Made by a program: the position numbers and the translations under genes. The notes under the pieces are model-generated. The model saw only the letters and a list, made by a program, of their open reading frames with translations. It was not told where the DNA came from and made no database searches. A stretch of 64,000 nt of DNA from Andrena cerasifolii (taxonomy: Eukaryota > Arthropoda > Insecta > Hymenoptera > Andrenidae). Where the stretch lies: positions 3,886,001 through 3,950,000 of the forward strand of contig NC_135133.1 in NCBI RefSeq assembly GCF_050908995.1, in the 5' to 3' direction. Position 1 is the stretch's first letter; each line of letters begins with the position of its first letter. Shown here one piece after another: positions 45,600 through 57,575 of this stretch.

Positions 45600-47903
45600 C
45601 CAACTCCCTGGTGAATAGAACGGCCTTATTTTCTAACCACACATACTTCGCGATTCAGAAAGAAGCGTAAAGGTTAACGGCGAGGTGAGACAAGAAAGCC
45701 ATACATATTAATCGCGGTCATTAAATACAAAGAAAAGGCGCTCGCTGTACGCTACTACAAATAATCGCGTCGTTAAATATATATACAGGCCGTTTCCGAG
45801 AAAATTACGCAACATCTGCCGAGGAGCGAGTACAAGTTCCACATTGAAAAATGTGTATCCATACAAAATGTGGGCTATTTGATACATATACTTAGAAGAA
45901 TTATAGAAAGATCAACGATCAAGGTGAAATCTTCTTTCCTGTACAGTGGAAGGATACTATACGCGATGCAGGCAGAGTCTGTCAAATCACTCGATCGCGT
46001 AATGTGACGCGAGGAACGTTATCGTATAATAAGGTGTATCAAAGAGTAGAAGTATCCAGTTTCACGAATCAAGCAGAAGTGTCGTCTATTTCCTGTTCTC
46101 CTACCAGGAACCCTCACATTTATATAAAGCTTAAGAAAAGTACATCAGAAATAAAACTCGCAATCAACATTTCCATCTCGATTTCTTCGTAAATTTATAA
46201 GTGGTTATAAACATTGCCTTGCAAGATCATCTTCCTTCTTCGAGGCGCCGGTGGAGCATAGTATAACGTCAGGTGAGTCTCTCATTGTTAAAAGATACTT
46301 TTATTTCATTTGAAATTACACCACTGTACGAAGAATCTAAATCAAGTCCCCACGTAATATAACAGCAGTTGCTTTACACGATGATACGTAGGCTTCACGG
46401 TAAGTTGCGCGGCTGCTTTATAGAATATTGATTTGCAATAAAAAGGAATACCCGCTTTTAATAAATTTAATCAGAGCGGGTGAAACGGCTCGGGAACTTT
46501 ATCGGTCAACCGCTAGGTAGCGGAAAATAACCCCGATCGGGTAGTTTTGTTTAGAATCGTAAGAATGTCGTTGATGGTACCTACCACAGACGAGGCGTTG
46601 AATAGACTTTACATCGAATGTAAATTTTTGCGACACAGATTGGGGGGTCCAAAGCCTCTTACCATTTCCGTGTCGCACGCAACGTTATCGATTCAGATTG
46701 GAATTCGATCGGAATCCTACTGACGGTTAGAATTCAAACTAAATATGGTGTAAATTGATTTTGTACCTACACACGGAAATGCTGTTGACTTACACGCGGT
46801 CGAGTGCATAGCAGCCTACATCTCGTGTGTATTGCTTCTTCACACGCAGGATACGCGCGCGCACAGTGAACCATCTCTTGAGAGCTCGGCATGAAGTAAC
46901 CAATAAGCGATTTGCCAGTCTAATCGTTCCAACGTCATTGCATAACTCGCGTTGCTTTTTAAACCAATTATTTAATGCGCTGCGTGCAATGATTTTGCAC
47001 TTGGAGGCGTTTACCGATCGATGTCACGCGCGTGTGGTGACGCCGACCGAAAATGCGTATGGGCGTGATAACGCCGGCGAGTTCTGCGTATTCGATGCAC
47101 ACCAGAACTAACCTAAGAAAGAGAAGGCTTCTCGCTGCGCGATCGTAACGAGAAACATAGATTCCCGTGAATGAGTATGAGCGGTAAACTCCGTTCCCGT
47201 TACATCGAGCCGCGACTTCGACGCGCTCGAGACGTTGTCGCCCGTTTTCTGGGACGTCCGTGATAACTCGCGTATAGGTTAGCCCTCTGTCTCTGGGCAG
47301 CGTCCATCGACCGTTTACAATCTGTCATTTAGACCCGACACTTTGTAAATCGTAATGTAACGTTATAAATAGAAGCACAGAGCCGACGTTCCGATGGATG
47401 TAACGCACGTCTTTTGCCATGTATTTTATAATAACCAGACCTCACGATACGTTCCTGTTGATAGGCAATATCGAATCCCACGGATCCGAAGGTAACTCTA
47501 CACGAGCCTTCCATTTATCTAACATTTTATCAATATTTACTCTATAAATAGCCCGCGTAAATATTTTTTAACGAATAGTGGTGATATCGTCTGACGCATA
47601 GAATCGGCGCGCGATAATAGAAGCGTAGAAAGTTGGTCCATAAATCCGTCGATCCTAAGCAAATAGATCGTGCTCGCGTAAAAAACGGGGATTCGTATGA
47701 ATGCTCAGCGTTCCTTTCTGTTTCAGCAATCTCTAGGAATGAGAGCGATTCCACTTTGGTGTAACACTTGACTTGTACATCTACAAAATTCAAGAGAGAA
47801 GAGATCCAGTGCAATGCATTTGTCGCTAAATGCCTGTGTTCCGTGCACGAGGGATAATGTTTAGGATAAATGTATATTTGTGTATAACCTGACTGCATTG
47901 AAA
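45600..47903. other. Gap between the RRM gene and EXT1, includes EXT1 promoter region
   Basis: No coding exon seen. It contains the right copy of an 80-bp inverted repeat (46663-46745). The EXT1 5' UTR and promoter must lie at the right end or further left in a separate exon. Open frames up to 165 codons on the opposite strand (47542-48039) overlap EXT1 exon 1 and are shadows. Confidence 0.35.
46663..46745 (-). repeat. Inverted 80-bp repeat, right copy
   Basis: Read on the - strand it begins TTAGTTTGAATTCTAACCG, continues TAGGATTCCGATCGA and ends CGATAACGTTGC, GCGACACGG. This matches 44330-44405 closely; together the two form an outward inverted pair about 2.4 kb apart around the RRM gene. 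Confidence 0.75.
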
Positions 47904-50900
47904 ATGCAAGCCAAGAAGCGTTATTTATTATTATTCGTAACATGCGCGTTTCTTGGTTACTGTTACTTCGGCGGTTACCGGTTAAAAAGTGAAAAGTGGG
48001 CGGGCAGATCTCAGTTGCCTTACGAGCGATTGCCTTCATATTTAAGTTTAAACGAAGAATTCTACGACAAGGATTTAAGGACGTCGAACGGAAACTCGCT
48101 TACGTCCCACCGTACCAGCCGGTGCCGTATGGAGACGTGCTTTGACTTTACCAAATGCAAGCAAGGTTTCACAGTGTATGTGTATCCAGTCGAGGATGTG
48201 ATAAGCCCATTATACCAAAAAATATTAAATGTTATTACGGAATCAAGATATTATACGCCGGACCCAGCTCGAGCCTGTATATTTGTATTAGCTCTTGATA
48301 CGTTAGATAGAGATCCGTTGTCCACAGAATTTGTGCATAATCTTCCCGCCAAACTGATGCGCTTACCATATTGGAACAACGGAAGGAATCATTTAATATT
48401 TAATCTGTACTCCGGAACGTGGCCCGATTATGCGGAGGAGGCGCTGGCCTTCGATTTGGGATACGCCATACTCGCGAAAGCTAGCATGTCTATCTTCAGG
48501 CACAGGCCAGACTTCGATGTGTCTATACCGTTGTTCGGAAAGCAACACCCGGAGCGTGGCGGCGAGCCAGGCCAAGCTTTAGAAAATAATTTTCCGAATA
48601 ATAAAAAATACGTCGCAGCTTTCAAGGGTAAAAGATACGTCCATGGGATAGGTTCCGAGACCAGAAATGCTCTTTACCATTTACACAACGGGAAAGACTT
48701 GGTGTTCGTCACGACTTGCCGGCACGGCAAAGCGTGGAAGGAGATGCAGGACGAGCACTGCCAGCAAGATAATCAGGAATACGATACGTGGGTAGAATGG
48801 ATTTGAAGAGGAATTGTTTGACACAGATGGCGGACTTTAATATTTGATTTTATGATTGCAGATACGATTACGAAATTCTATTGATGAACGCTACTTTTTG
48901 TCTCGTACCACGGGGAAGAAGACTCGGTAGTTTTCGTTTTTTAGAAGCTTTAAGAGCTGGGTGCATTCCAGTTGTACTAAGTAACGGCTGGGCGCTTCCA
49001 TTTCACGAGCGCATCGATTGGACACAAGCCGTTATATTTTCTGACGAGAGACTGCTACTTCAAGTAATTGAAATGGAATCACTGCTTGTTGGTTAAAAGT
49101 GTAACAGCGAAGCGTAACGAGATTCTATCCTTTCAGATTCCAGATATAGTGCGGTCTGTGTCCAATGTACAGATCCTTAAATTACGGCAGCAGACCCAAT
49201 TCCTCTGGGAGCGATACTTCTCATCGATAGAAAAGATCGTGTTTACAGTATTCGAGGTAATTACGCGAGAGCGAGGGAACGTCCACGAGCCCGCGACGCC
49301 GTTCGCCTAAATTCGTAATCCCTCTTTCAGAATATACGCGAACGTTTACCTTGGGAAGGTAGCAGAGAGAAACTCGTTTGGAATACTAGTCCTGGAGCGT
49401 TAGCGATATTGCCGCAGTTTGCTGATAGTCAGCAAGAACTTCCGTTTTCAAAGAGTAACCCGGGTAACACCTTCACTGCCATCATCTACTCGCAGTTGGG
49501 ATCTACTGCCGTTCTTTACCGTCTGCTGAAAAGCCTCGCGAAAAGCAAATACCTAGATAAGGTGAGTGGCGACCGTGCCTTTGCTTCTCCTTTCCATCGC
49601 GAGCTAATAACAAACTCTTGCGTTATCTTGCAGATTATTCTAATGTGGAATTCGGATGTTCCGTTACCAAGGAAGCCACGTTGGCAAGGGATCAAAGCGC
49701 AAATACACGTCGTTACGGTCGACGGTATATCCCAACGTTTCTATCCTCATCCGTTAATCAAAACTAGTGCCATATTATCGCTGGATGAAGACGCCACACT
49801 CAATATGGACGAAATCGATTTCGCCTTTACTGTCTGGCGTTTGTTCCCCGATCGAATAATCGGATACCCAGCTAGATCGCACTACTGGGACGACTCTAAG
49901 GTAAGGGGCCGTCCTTAAATTACGTAAGGGTAATTTTGGCGATTTCTTACCCCCTCCCTCCCCCCAGAATAAGAATTCGTATGATTTGATATTGCAACCC
50001 TCTTCTTACGTAATATTTTTTACATTTAATTTGTTCAGTTATTCAAAGTCTTTTAAAGGTTTCTATAATTCATTTAACTCGGTTTCGGGAAATTTAAATT
50101 AAATCTACTTTTCTGGTACATTAATGATAGAATTTGTATTTATTGAAAACTAGATTAAAAAATATTTAAGACGCTACCTGACTCCCCCCTCCCCCTTGTG
50201 AGAAAAGAAATTCGCGACCCCCTTCCAAAAGCCTTACGTAATTTTAAGGACGACCCCTAGTTGGATGGGCAAATGTTATTCAAGCGCTGGCAAAATTCTT
50301 TACGATTCCGCTTTGTCGTTTGCAGCGTTCATGGGGGTACACAAGCAAATGGACAAATGATTATAGTATAATTCTAACTGGTGCCGCTTTTTATCACCGT
50401 TACTACAATACTTTATATACCGAATTACTCAGCTCGACGCTTCACAAGACTGTCGAGCAGTCGCAAAATTGCGAGGACATACTCATGAATTTTTTAGTGA
50501 GCCACGTTACTCGAAGACCACCCATCAAAGTAACGCAACGGAAATTGTATAAAGATACTACGGTGGCTGGAATCAGGTGTGTATCACGTACCCTCCGTTC
50601 TTGTAATGACTCCGTTTAAACCGCTACTCACGAGGGAACATCCCGAACCCGGAAATTACAAAAAAGTGACCCCTGAAAATCCGGTTACTTTCCGATTTTG
50701 TGTTATAACTCGTGAACAGTAAAATAATTTGTTTACCAAACGATAGATCTAATTAAAAGAAGTAACTTTTGTCTTGAACTTTTTCCCTATTTCTTATAGT
50801 CCGCGAGTTATAACACAAAATTGGAAAATAGCTGAATTTTCACGGATTAATTTTACCCCCTTCGAGTGAATTTGGGCAGCAAACAAAAATTGTGTTGTGA

Positions 50901-51541
50901 TCAGGAGGAAATCCCCTACATATTCTCAAAGTTACAGAATTTTTTGAACTTCCGGGTTCGGGATCTTCCCTTGTCAGTTGCATATCCTTCAATTGACTTT
51001 CCCCACCAAGCTCCGGCTCTCCCTCCTTGGTCCAGTGATCCTCTGTATCCTCGACCTCGTCCTACATCTTCTACGTTCACTTTGATACACAACATTACCC
51101 GACACTCAAACCTCACGCGTTTATTTTCCACTTTTACGAACGAAAATTCATCAGACGCAAAACCGTTTGAAGCTAACGGAAGAACTACATACAATCGCTC
51201 CGAGATCTTTCGATAATCGCAATATAGATTTCGATAATCGAGATGTTGTTGACGCGTTAGTACCGCGGACGTCCGCCAGGATTCCAAATTAACCTAATTA
51301 ACCGCGTGGTGTGTTTTGCTGTTTAACGTTTTATGAATATGAGTTGGTGTTAATTTTCAGATCCCCTTGGAACGATCCAGACCACTTTATACAACGGCAG
51401 ACGTGTATGAACACGTTCGTAGCTGTTTTCGGGTACATGCCGCTGTTGCGATCCAATATGAGGCTCGACCCGGTCCTGTTCAAAGACTCTGTAAGCAACC
51501 TGCGCAAGAAGTATAGGCAAATTGAACTAGTTAGTAATTAG
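47904..51541 (+). CDS. EXT1: Exostosin-1 (tout-velu), heparan sulfate co-polymerase, seven coding exons
   Basis: Golgi type II membrane glycosyltransferase that, with EXT2, adds alternating GlcA and GlcNAc to heparan sulfate. Exons: 47904-48787, 48862-49063, 49137-49256, 49331-49561, 49634-49900, 50326-50576, 51361-51541; all GT-AG, frames join to 711 residues (human EXT1 746). The start MQAKKRY is identical to that of vertebrate EXT1. A signal anchor lies at about residues 7-25. The GT47 exostosin part includes CRMETCFDFTKC, NNGRNHLIFNLYSGTWPDY, FDVSIPLF, AFKGKRYVHGIGS and NATFCLVPRGRRLGSFRFLE. The GT64 part includes the DED metal-binding motif (LSLDEDATL, about 530-532), GYPARSHYWDDS, WGYTSKWTNDYSI and NCEDILMNFLVS. 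Exon 5's donor abuts a MITE, and intron 6 holds a palindrome. The C-terminus (LRKKYRQIE) matches the family. An in-frame upstream GTG is not needed. Confidence 0.97.
49905..50257. mobile_element. 353-bp MITE (GGGGNCGTCC ends), copy 2, in EXT1 intron 5
   Basis: Starts GGGGCCGTCCTTAAATTACG and ends TACGTAATTTTAAGGACGAC then CCC. It has the same length and subterminal C-runs as 35943-36295. It begins only four bases into the intron (TCTAAG|GTAA then GGGGCC), so the MITE supplies the G at position +5 of the donor site. It occupies 353 of the 425 intron bases. Confidence 0.9.
50636..50970. mobile_element. Palindromic MITE in EXT1 intron 6
   Basis: Ends GGGAACATCCCGAACCCGGA and TCCGGGTTCGGGATCTTCCC are inverted repeats. 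Inside, TTTTGTGTTATAACTCGTGA pairs with the CGCGAGTTATAACACAAAA block. It is about 335 bp and does not code. Confidence 0.85.
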
Positions 51542-53370
51542 GATTATATACAAGGTATTATATTTTATCAGTTACGCAATTATCTACCCTCGAAACGAGC
51601 ATCCTATATAGCCTCGAACGTTTCGAACGATAGTGGCGCGAATCGCTGTTACGGTTACGCGCATGCGCGCGGCCACGCGGGAATTCTGAGGCTATTTCAA
51701 GCGTGTAGGGAACACTTACGCCGTTGTAAGTCACTGTACACCACCGTGTTACCGGTGGTCGTCTGGCAGCGAATTAATGAAGGTCTTTCATTCTCGATGA
51801 GATGCCAATACTCTGCGCTTTTGTGTAATCGCGAATGAATTTTGTACAAAAAAAAAAACAAAAACTAATAGGATATCTTACGACACTGTTCGAATTCAAG
51901 TCGGGCCACGGCAGGCAAACCGTCGGGCAACCGCCATATTCAATTGATGTACATACGAGTCGTTTCATAGTTATTAATAAAACGAAGGGGGAAAGAATGA
52001 AAGGAGTAAGAGGAAAGGGGAAATCATTTGACGAATTCTTCGACTTTCGAACCGGTCTTTCAAGCGGCGCGAGATGTATCCTAATCATAGTCAATCGATC
52101 GCTCGAAACCGAATTCGCGAGGCGCTTATTTTCAAGAACGCAGTTCTGGACCTCTGCCCGAGTGAATCGAAGTGCGCGCAGCTCGCGGTCCTGCGTTGTC
52201 CGAGAGCTTTCGCGACTCCTCTCTGTATTTCGTTATGCCGAGCGTTGTTTGATTAGAAAAGTTTCTCGCGGCGAATGCTTCCTTCGTTTGTCAAACGTGC
52301 GCAACGTTAGTTTCGCCGTGCGCCTCGGTGCGCAGATTATATTCGTAAGTTGTAACCGAGTAACATAGAAGGTATTCCAAGGTTTCACGTGTCGCTGTGC
52401 GCAAGAACGTTCGCGCGTTACGCATTTCCGTTGGCGCGCACGTTTCGTCTGTTCCGTTTGCGTTCTAACGAGCTCCCGCGAGACCCTTAACGGGAAGTAA
52501 GAAATTACTTGCGACAATATACCGCAAGTACGTCTAGTCGTTTACGTTCATTTACATCGGTACGCTCGAGGGAGAGATAAATGTTTCGCGATAGGTGAAC
52601 CCGGCGCCGCGTTTGCGTTTCCGCGGCACCGGCCAGCCGGAGAATCATGTACATACATCCATGTACATATATGCGCACAGTATATATGTGACACGTTCGT
52701 AATTATCATGTGATATATTCGTAATCGTCGGAGGCAGGATTTTGTAATTTCCAATGGCATTCTTTCCGTTGCGAGAACGTTAGTCGCGAGACACGTGCTC
52801 TTTGTCGTATCAGTGATTTCGATAGTCGAAGGGTCAGCAGGAACGAAGGATCGATCCCTCGAACGAACCCTTCCCCTCTGGTCGTGGAACGTTCTTGGTA
52901 CCTATATGAAATTAGAATACTTTGGTATTAGCACCCTTTGTATAATTAAGGGACGTCTTCGAGAATCCCCGTGCATCTTTTTTCCTGCAAACTCTTCAGC
53001 CCCCACCCCTCTTCAGTTTCCTTACGTACGGGACTGTGCAAGGTGATCGCTTCTGCTCCGAACAAATGGTACACACGTCGCTCGTCACGGTACCAAACAT
53101 TACTCTTAATTCTATCAGATGGGTATTTTATCATTAACGTAGACGGTTGACCTTCGCTTAGCGGATCGATGGTTTACATTAATTCCAAGCTGATTGTCGA
53201 TGTATGTAATTCTTATTGCGTCAGGATAATGTGTATTTGAACAAATATCGATGATTTTATATGGCCGAGAAAATAAAGTTTTTATACAAACCTACCACCA
53301 CCGTCTCTTTAAATGCAACACCCACCGTTCTACCTCTGTCGTCGCTCTTACACTCCAATCGAAGTCGGTA
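51542..53370 (+). other. Probable 3' UTR of EXT1 and intergenic DNA
   Basis: Polyadenylation signals AATAAA occur at about 51976 and 53266. A frame of 177 codons (51835-52368) lacks domains and lies in what is probably UTR. No other gene is recognised. Confidence 0.4.
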
Positions 53371-53661
53371 TTAACCCTTAACTGGTATCCTGGGGTCAGT
53401 CGTGACCCCAAGCACGCAAGGTTCGCTGCGAAATATTTGGTTGCCTAAGTTTGTAAACTGAATTACTAATTAATTTGATCACAACAGTTTAACTTTCTAC
53501 GTATCTATTATTTTATACATTACCTACGAACAAAATAGGTATTCATAGAGATTTATCTAATGTCCACTTTACAAATTTCCGTGTCCTTTTTTATTTGGGG
53601 TCTGTCGCGACCCCAAGATAACAGTTACGTTTGAAAAAACAGTATACCAGTTAAGGGTTAA
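53371..53661. mobile_element. TTAA-flanked ~290-bp MITE, copy 1
   Basis: Ends TTAACCCTTAACTGGTATCC and GTATACCAGTTAAGGGTTAA are inverted repeats bounded by TTAA. Subterminal GGGGTC.GTCGTGACCCC and TGGGGTCTGTCGCGACCCCA are further short palindromes. Two more copies lie at 56174-56465 and 57083-57370, in opposite orientation. TTAA target duplication is the piggyBac habit. Confidence 0.92.
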
Positions 53662-54609
53662 TCCTGTGAACCACTGTCCCTTCCCACGGAGCACAGTGCC
53701 CAACTGGAAATTCCTCAGCGTGGAGGAGAGGCAGGAATAAACTGCCCAGCTTTTACTGTCGCTCGCTCGCGGCCCGTCAGAATTAACCCCCTGGCTGGTT
53801 CGCTGCCGGAGCAGAGGGAAGATCGGCGTTAATACTTCTCTCCGGCGGCTGGCCACGGTAAGCCGAGAATGGTTTCAGGGTTACCGATACGGGAGACGGA
53901 AAAATGTGTTGGAAGGAAGGCGGATTTCGCGGTGGAAGGCGGCCAGCTCGGTGTACCGTGTCTACCACCACCGTCGCGACCACCACCATCGGGTACGCAG
54001 CCACCACCGTGGGGGCCTGGTGATCGGCGCGAGCAGGTATGGTGGTGGCCACGCGGTATAGCGCAACAACACTCCCTTCTTCTTTGTTGCTGCTGGCTTG
54101 CTAGAAAGGTGACTATGCCAAGAAGACAGGAGGTATTGAGCACGCCTTGCGTATACCCAGTCACCTTTCTCTCCTCGTGACCGTAGCATATGTTCTGCGA
54201 CGTCGATGGAGCTCGCGCGGCTTTGAACGGCGCCACATCGTGAAGCTGCTGCCTCCACCTCCCTTTCGCTCTCTGGTCTCTCTCCCCCACCGGGGTGGAT
54301 TTTTACCGAATTCTCCAGCGAGAACAAGCCCGGCCCGGAGGCCGCCAGTGTTCGCTCGGCAGGGACCCGGCGCGGTAAAAACGTAGAACAGTCGAAAGGG
54401 AAGTTGTTCGCCGCGGCGGAGCAACGTCGCGAGGAATCGGCAGCCTTCACGCGAGTCCCCTCGGTTTCACCCGGCTGTCGTTCTCGATTCTCGCCCTGGG
54501 CGTATGTGCGCGGACTCCGCGGCGTTCGAGTAACGAGTCACCAGGTCACCCTCGCCCGGGAGATCTTCGTCGTTTCGAGTGGGCCAGGATCAACGGCTGA
54601 GAGACGAAC
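53662..54609. other. CpG-rich promoter-like region before a signal-peptide exon
   Basis: GC-rich, with many CpG, leading into the ATG at 54610. The last bases (CTGAGAGACGAAC) carry an in-frame TGA upstream of the start. Frames of up to 162 codons on the - strand are compositional. A 5' UTR for the next gene probably occupies the right part. Confidence 0.35.
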
Positions 54610-54661
54610 ATGATCGTCCTGAGCAGCGCGCTGCTCCTGCTGGCGGTCGCGTCCACAGTGG
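54610..54661 (+). CDS. First coding exon of a secreted or membrane protein (signal peptide only)
   Basis: ATG at 54610 opens MIVLSSALLLLAVASTV, a compact hydrophobic signal peptide with small residues near the expected cleavage point. The exon ends at 54661 with a strong donor (GTGG|GTGAGT) in phase 1, the phase commonly used just after signal peptides in extracellular and immunoglobulin-type genes. An in-frame TGA lies 12 bases upstream, and the leader is CpG-rich like a promoter. No downstream exon could be identified in the remaining 9.3 kb, so the rest of the gene is probably beyond the window after a long intron. The family cannot be told from this exon, and a chance ORF remains possible. 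Confidence 0.55.
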
Positions 54662-55974
54662 GTGAGTACCGAGCGTTCTCCGTATTATTTCTCAGCGGCT
54701 GCTCCCGGAGTCGAACCGAGGCGTCGATACTATTCTGGCTCCCTTACGTCACTGGGCCCACAGCCGTCGCATCCTCGCTATCTTCCTTTAACGCCGCATA
54801 GTTGGAACTGCAAACAGTGCAAACGTGCAGCCTCCACTCGCGCGGAGTTCGTTTCGCGCGTATAGCTTTAAACGACTCTCGAAGGTCGAGAAGAACGCCG
54901 ATCGTAGCGGTGAACGTCGCGTCGGCGCGGGACAAACTTTCATTCAAATATCTCGAATAGTTCGCGTTACATAATGCCCAAGTGATATTTTGCCCGATGC
55001 GCAGCGAACCTTGAGAAAATGTGGAAGATGCACTTCGAGAAACAAGCAACGTCTTTGACGGAACTTCGACCCGTTTTGCAGGAAAGAAGCGTCGCGATAT
55101 TTAAATCGTAGAACAGTGTCCATTGGGTATCGTTGTTGAATAAAAATTTACCTAAGCGAAGCCTTCGGGTGCTTCGAAGCTCAGGCTCCGTAGCTGCGGC
55201 GAACCAGTTCGCTGGTTCGCCCGTTCGCATTAGCCGCGAAAATGTCAGTTTACGTAATGCATCGGCTCGTTGGATAACTGGTACACGCGGAAATCAAGCA
55301 GAGCGCCTTTGGTCCCCGAGGGTGTGCCCCAAGGGTGGCGCGAGAACCTCTTTTTCTTTCCCCCCTCGCGCTCGGTTCCCTTCTCGACCGGGCCCAAATA
55401 CGGCGGCACGCTCTAAAATGCTTCCTCGAACAGCCAGATCGGCTTAATCCGTCTGGACCGCTTTGGGAAAAATCCGCTGCTCGTTAGCGGCTCTTATCTG
55501 CGCCCGTTTGGAATACCTGCTATCGCTTTTGAATATCCATCGCTACTTTTTAAGGAAACGCGTCTGGAGTCGCTCCTCCGCGTAGCCGTTCGGTGGGTGT
55601 ACCTTTGTCCCTTTCCTCCGCCAGCAGAGGAATCGAAATTACTTCATCGGCTGGCTCCGGTCGGCAGGTATTCAGGTCACCCGCTGGAACTTCGGTTTAC
55701 TAAGTATTTCGTAGCGACGCGGCAGCAACAAGTACAATCCAATTTCGTGGCTTTTAATTTCCGTCGATTCAGCCAGGCGCCTCCGTCAAAGTTTGCGGCC
55801 AGCGTGGCGGGCGGTTTCGCAAAGGCGGTCGTTTCGCATGCGAAAGCCAGCTACCGTGTTGCGAGAGTTTCTCCCGGTCGAAGCGAACAATCAGCGGAGA
55901 CCGAGCGTAATAGCGGGAACAAATTGTTTTCGAATTTTCGTGAATTACTCCGCGGCTTAGCAAATCGCTGGGTA
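54662..55974. other. Probable intron of the signal-peptide gene
   Basis: GC-rich, with no recognised coding exon. Frames of up to 126 codons show no domain. Confidence 0.3.
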
Positions 55975-56812
55975 TAGTGCCTCTGCGGGCTATAGTGACT
56001 TAGGTGCGAGCCCACTCCGCGGGGTCTTAACCGATATCCTGCTGGGTATGGGCCGCTAAACGTCACCTCTCGCAGGACTGTGTTTAGGGAAGACCAGGAC
56101 AAAACCGAGGCCCTAAAGATTAAGCGTTACAATTTCGATTTTAATAAAATAAAGAAGAAATTGATTATCATTATTAACCCTTAACTGGTATACTGTTTTT
56201 TTCAAACGTAACTGTTATCTTGGGGTCGTGACAGACCCCAAATTAAAAAGGACACAGAAATTTGTAAAGTGGACATTAGATGAACCTCTATGAATACCTA
56301 TTTTGTTCGTAGGTAATGTATAAAATAATAGATACGTAGAAAGTTAAACTGTTCTGATCAAATTAATTAGAAATTCAGTTTACAAACTTAGACGACCAAA
56401 TATTTTGCAGCGAACCTTGCGTGCTTGGGGTCATGACTGACCCCAGGATACCAGTTAAGGGTTAAAAGACATCGATTAAGCTTTGCTACTGTCTATTAAA
56501 AATTGTCTCATTGTCAGCACATATTAAATAGAAATTCATTGTAGTAAAGTATATGCACAGCATTAGAACAGTTGCAATGTAAATTATTTTATATTAACTT
56601 ATTTTAAATTAAAATCACTGCATGCTTCAGGTAATTTTTGGAGATTTTACCCTTTAGGACCCCGGTTTTGTCCTGGTCTTCCCTAAACACAGTCCTGCAA
56701 GAGGGGGTAGGGGGCACGTTTGGCGGCCCGTACCCAGCAGGGTATCGATTAAGACCCTACTGAGTGACCTCACAAATAAGTCACTATATCTCGGATAAGC
56801 ACTATACAGTGC
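55975..56812. mobile_element. Large palindrome with a TTAA MITE inserted, unit 1
   Basis: The left arm (TATAGTGACTTAGGTGCGAG, TATCCTGCTGGGTA, CAGGACTGTGTTTAGGGAAG, ACCAGGACAAAACC) is mirrored at 56647-56800 (GGTTTTGTCCTGGT, CTTCCCTAAACACAGTCCTG, TACCCAGCAGGGTATC, AAGTCACTATA). The 56174-56465 MITE sits in the left half. It runs straight into a related second palindrome. Confidence 0.8.
56174..56465. mobile_element. TTAA-flanked ~290-bp MITE, copy 2
   Basis: Bounded by TTAA on both sides, ends TTAACCCTTAACTGGTATAC and GATACCAGTTAAGGGTTAA. It reads in the orientation opposite to 53371-53661. It interrupts palindrome unit 1 at a TTAA followed by AAGACATCGATTAAGC. Confidence 0.92.
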
Positions 56813-57575
56813 CTTAGGTGTGGAGTCCCCCTGCTACCTCTTGCAAGACTGTATTTAGAGAAGACCAGGACAAAACTGGGGGCCCTAACAGAAAATAAAA
56901 CAGAAATTGAAGATACGGTTCATCATTATTAAAAAACATCGATTAAGCTTTGATTAATTATTAGACTGATTCATAAATTCTCCACTACTGTTCTAATGCA
57001 GTACATATACCTTACTAAAATATATTTGTATTTAATATGAGCCAATTTTTAATAGCCAGTAGCAAAGCTTAATTGATGTCTTTTAACCCTTAACTGGTAT
57101 ACTGTTTTTGGCAAACGTAACTGTTATCTTGGGGTCGTGGCAGACCCCAAATAAAAAAGGACACAGAAATTTGTAAAGTCGACACTAGAGCAACCACTAT
57201 GAATATTTTCATCTTAGGTAATGTATAAAATAATAGAAGCTTAGAAAGTTGAATTATTATTATAAAATTAATTAGAAATTCAGTTTACCAACTTAGACAA
57301 CCGAAAATTGTACATCGAACTTTGCGTGCTTGGGGTCACGAGCGACCCCAGGATACCAGTTAAGGGTTAATAGTGATAAACCGTATCTTCAATTTCTATT
57401 TTATTTTCTGTTAGGGCCCCAGCTTAGTCCTGGTCTTCTTTAAACACAGTCCTGCAAGAGGTAGTAGAGGGGCACGTTTAGCTTTCAGTACCCAGCAGGG
57501 TATCGATTAAGACCCCACTGAGTGACCTCGCACCTAAGTCACTATATCTCGGATAGGCACTGTGCGTTGCGCTGG
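56813..57575. mobile_element. Large palindrome with a TTAA MITE inserted, unit 2
   Basis: Related to unit 1. The left arm (CAAGACTGTATTTAGAGAAG, ACCAGGACAAAACTG, GAAATTGAAGATACGGTT) pairs with the right arm (AACCGTATCTTCAATTTC, CAGCTTAGTCCTGGTCTTCT, AAACACAGTCCTGCAAGAG). The left arm has an unoccupied TTAA (about 56929) at the position where the right arm carries the 57083-57370 MITE. Confidence 0.8.
57083..57370. mobile_element. TTAA-flanked ~290-bp MITE, copy 3
   Basis: Ends TTAACCCTTAACTGGTATAC and GATACCAGTTAAGGGTTAA with TTAA flanks. Same orientation as copy 2 on the + strand, but opposite to it relative to the palindrome arm it occupies. Confidence 0.92.

Noticed and set aside
51835..52368. 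177-codon frame after EXT1
   Set aside because: No domain; follows the EXT1 stop and overlaps a poly(A) signal, so it is most likely UTR.
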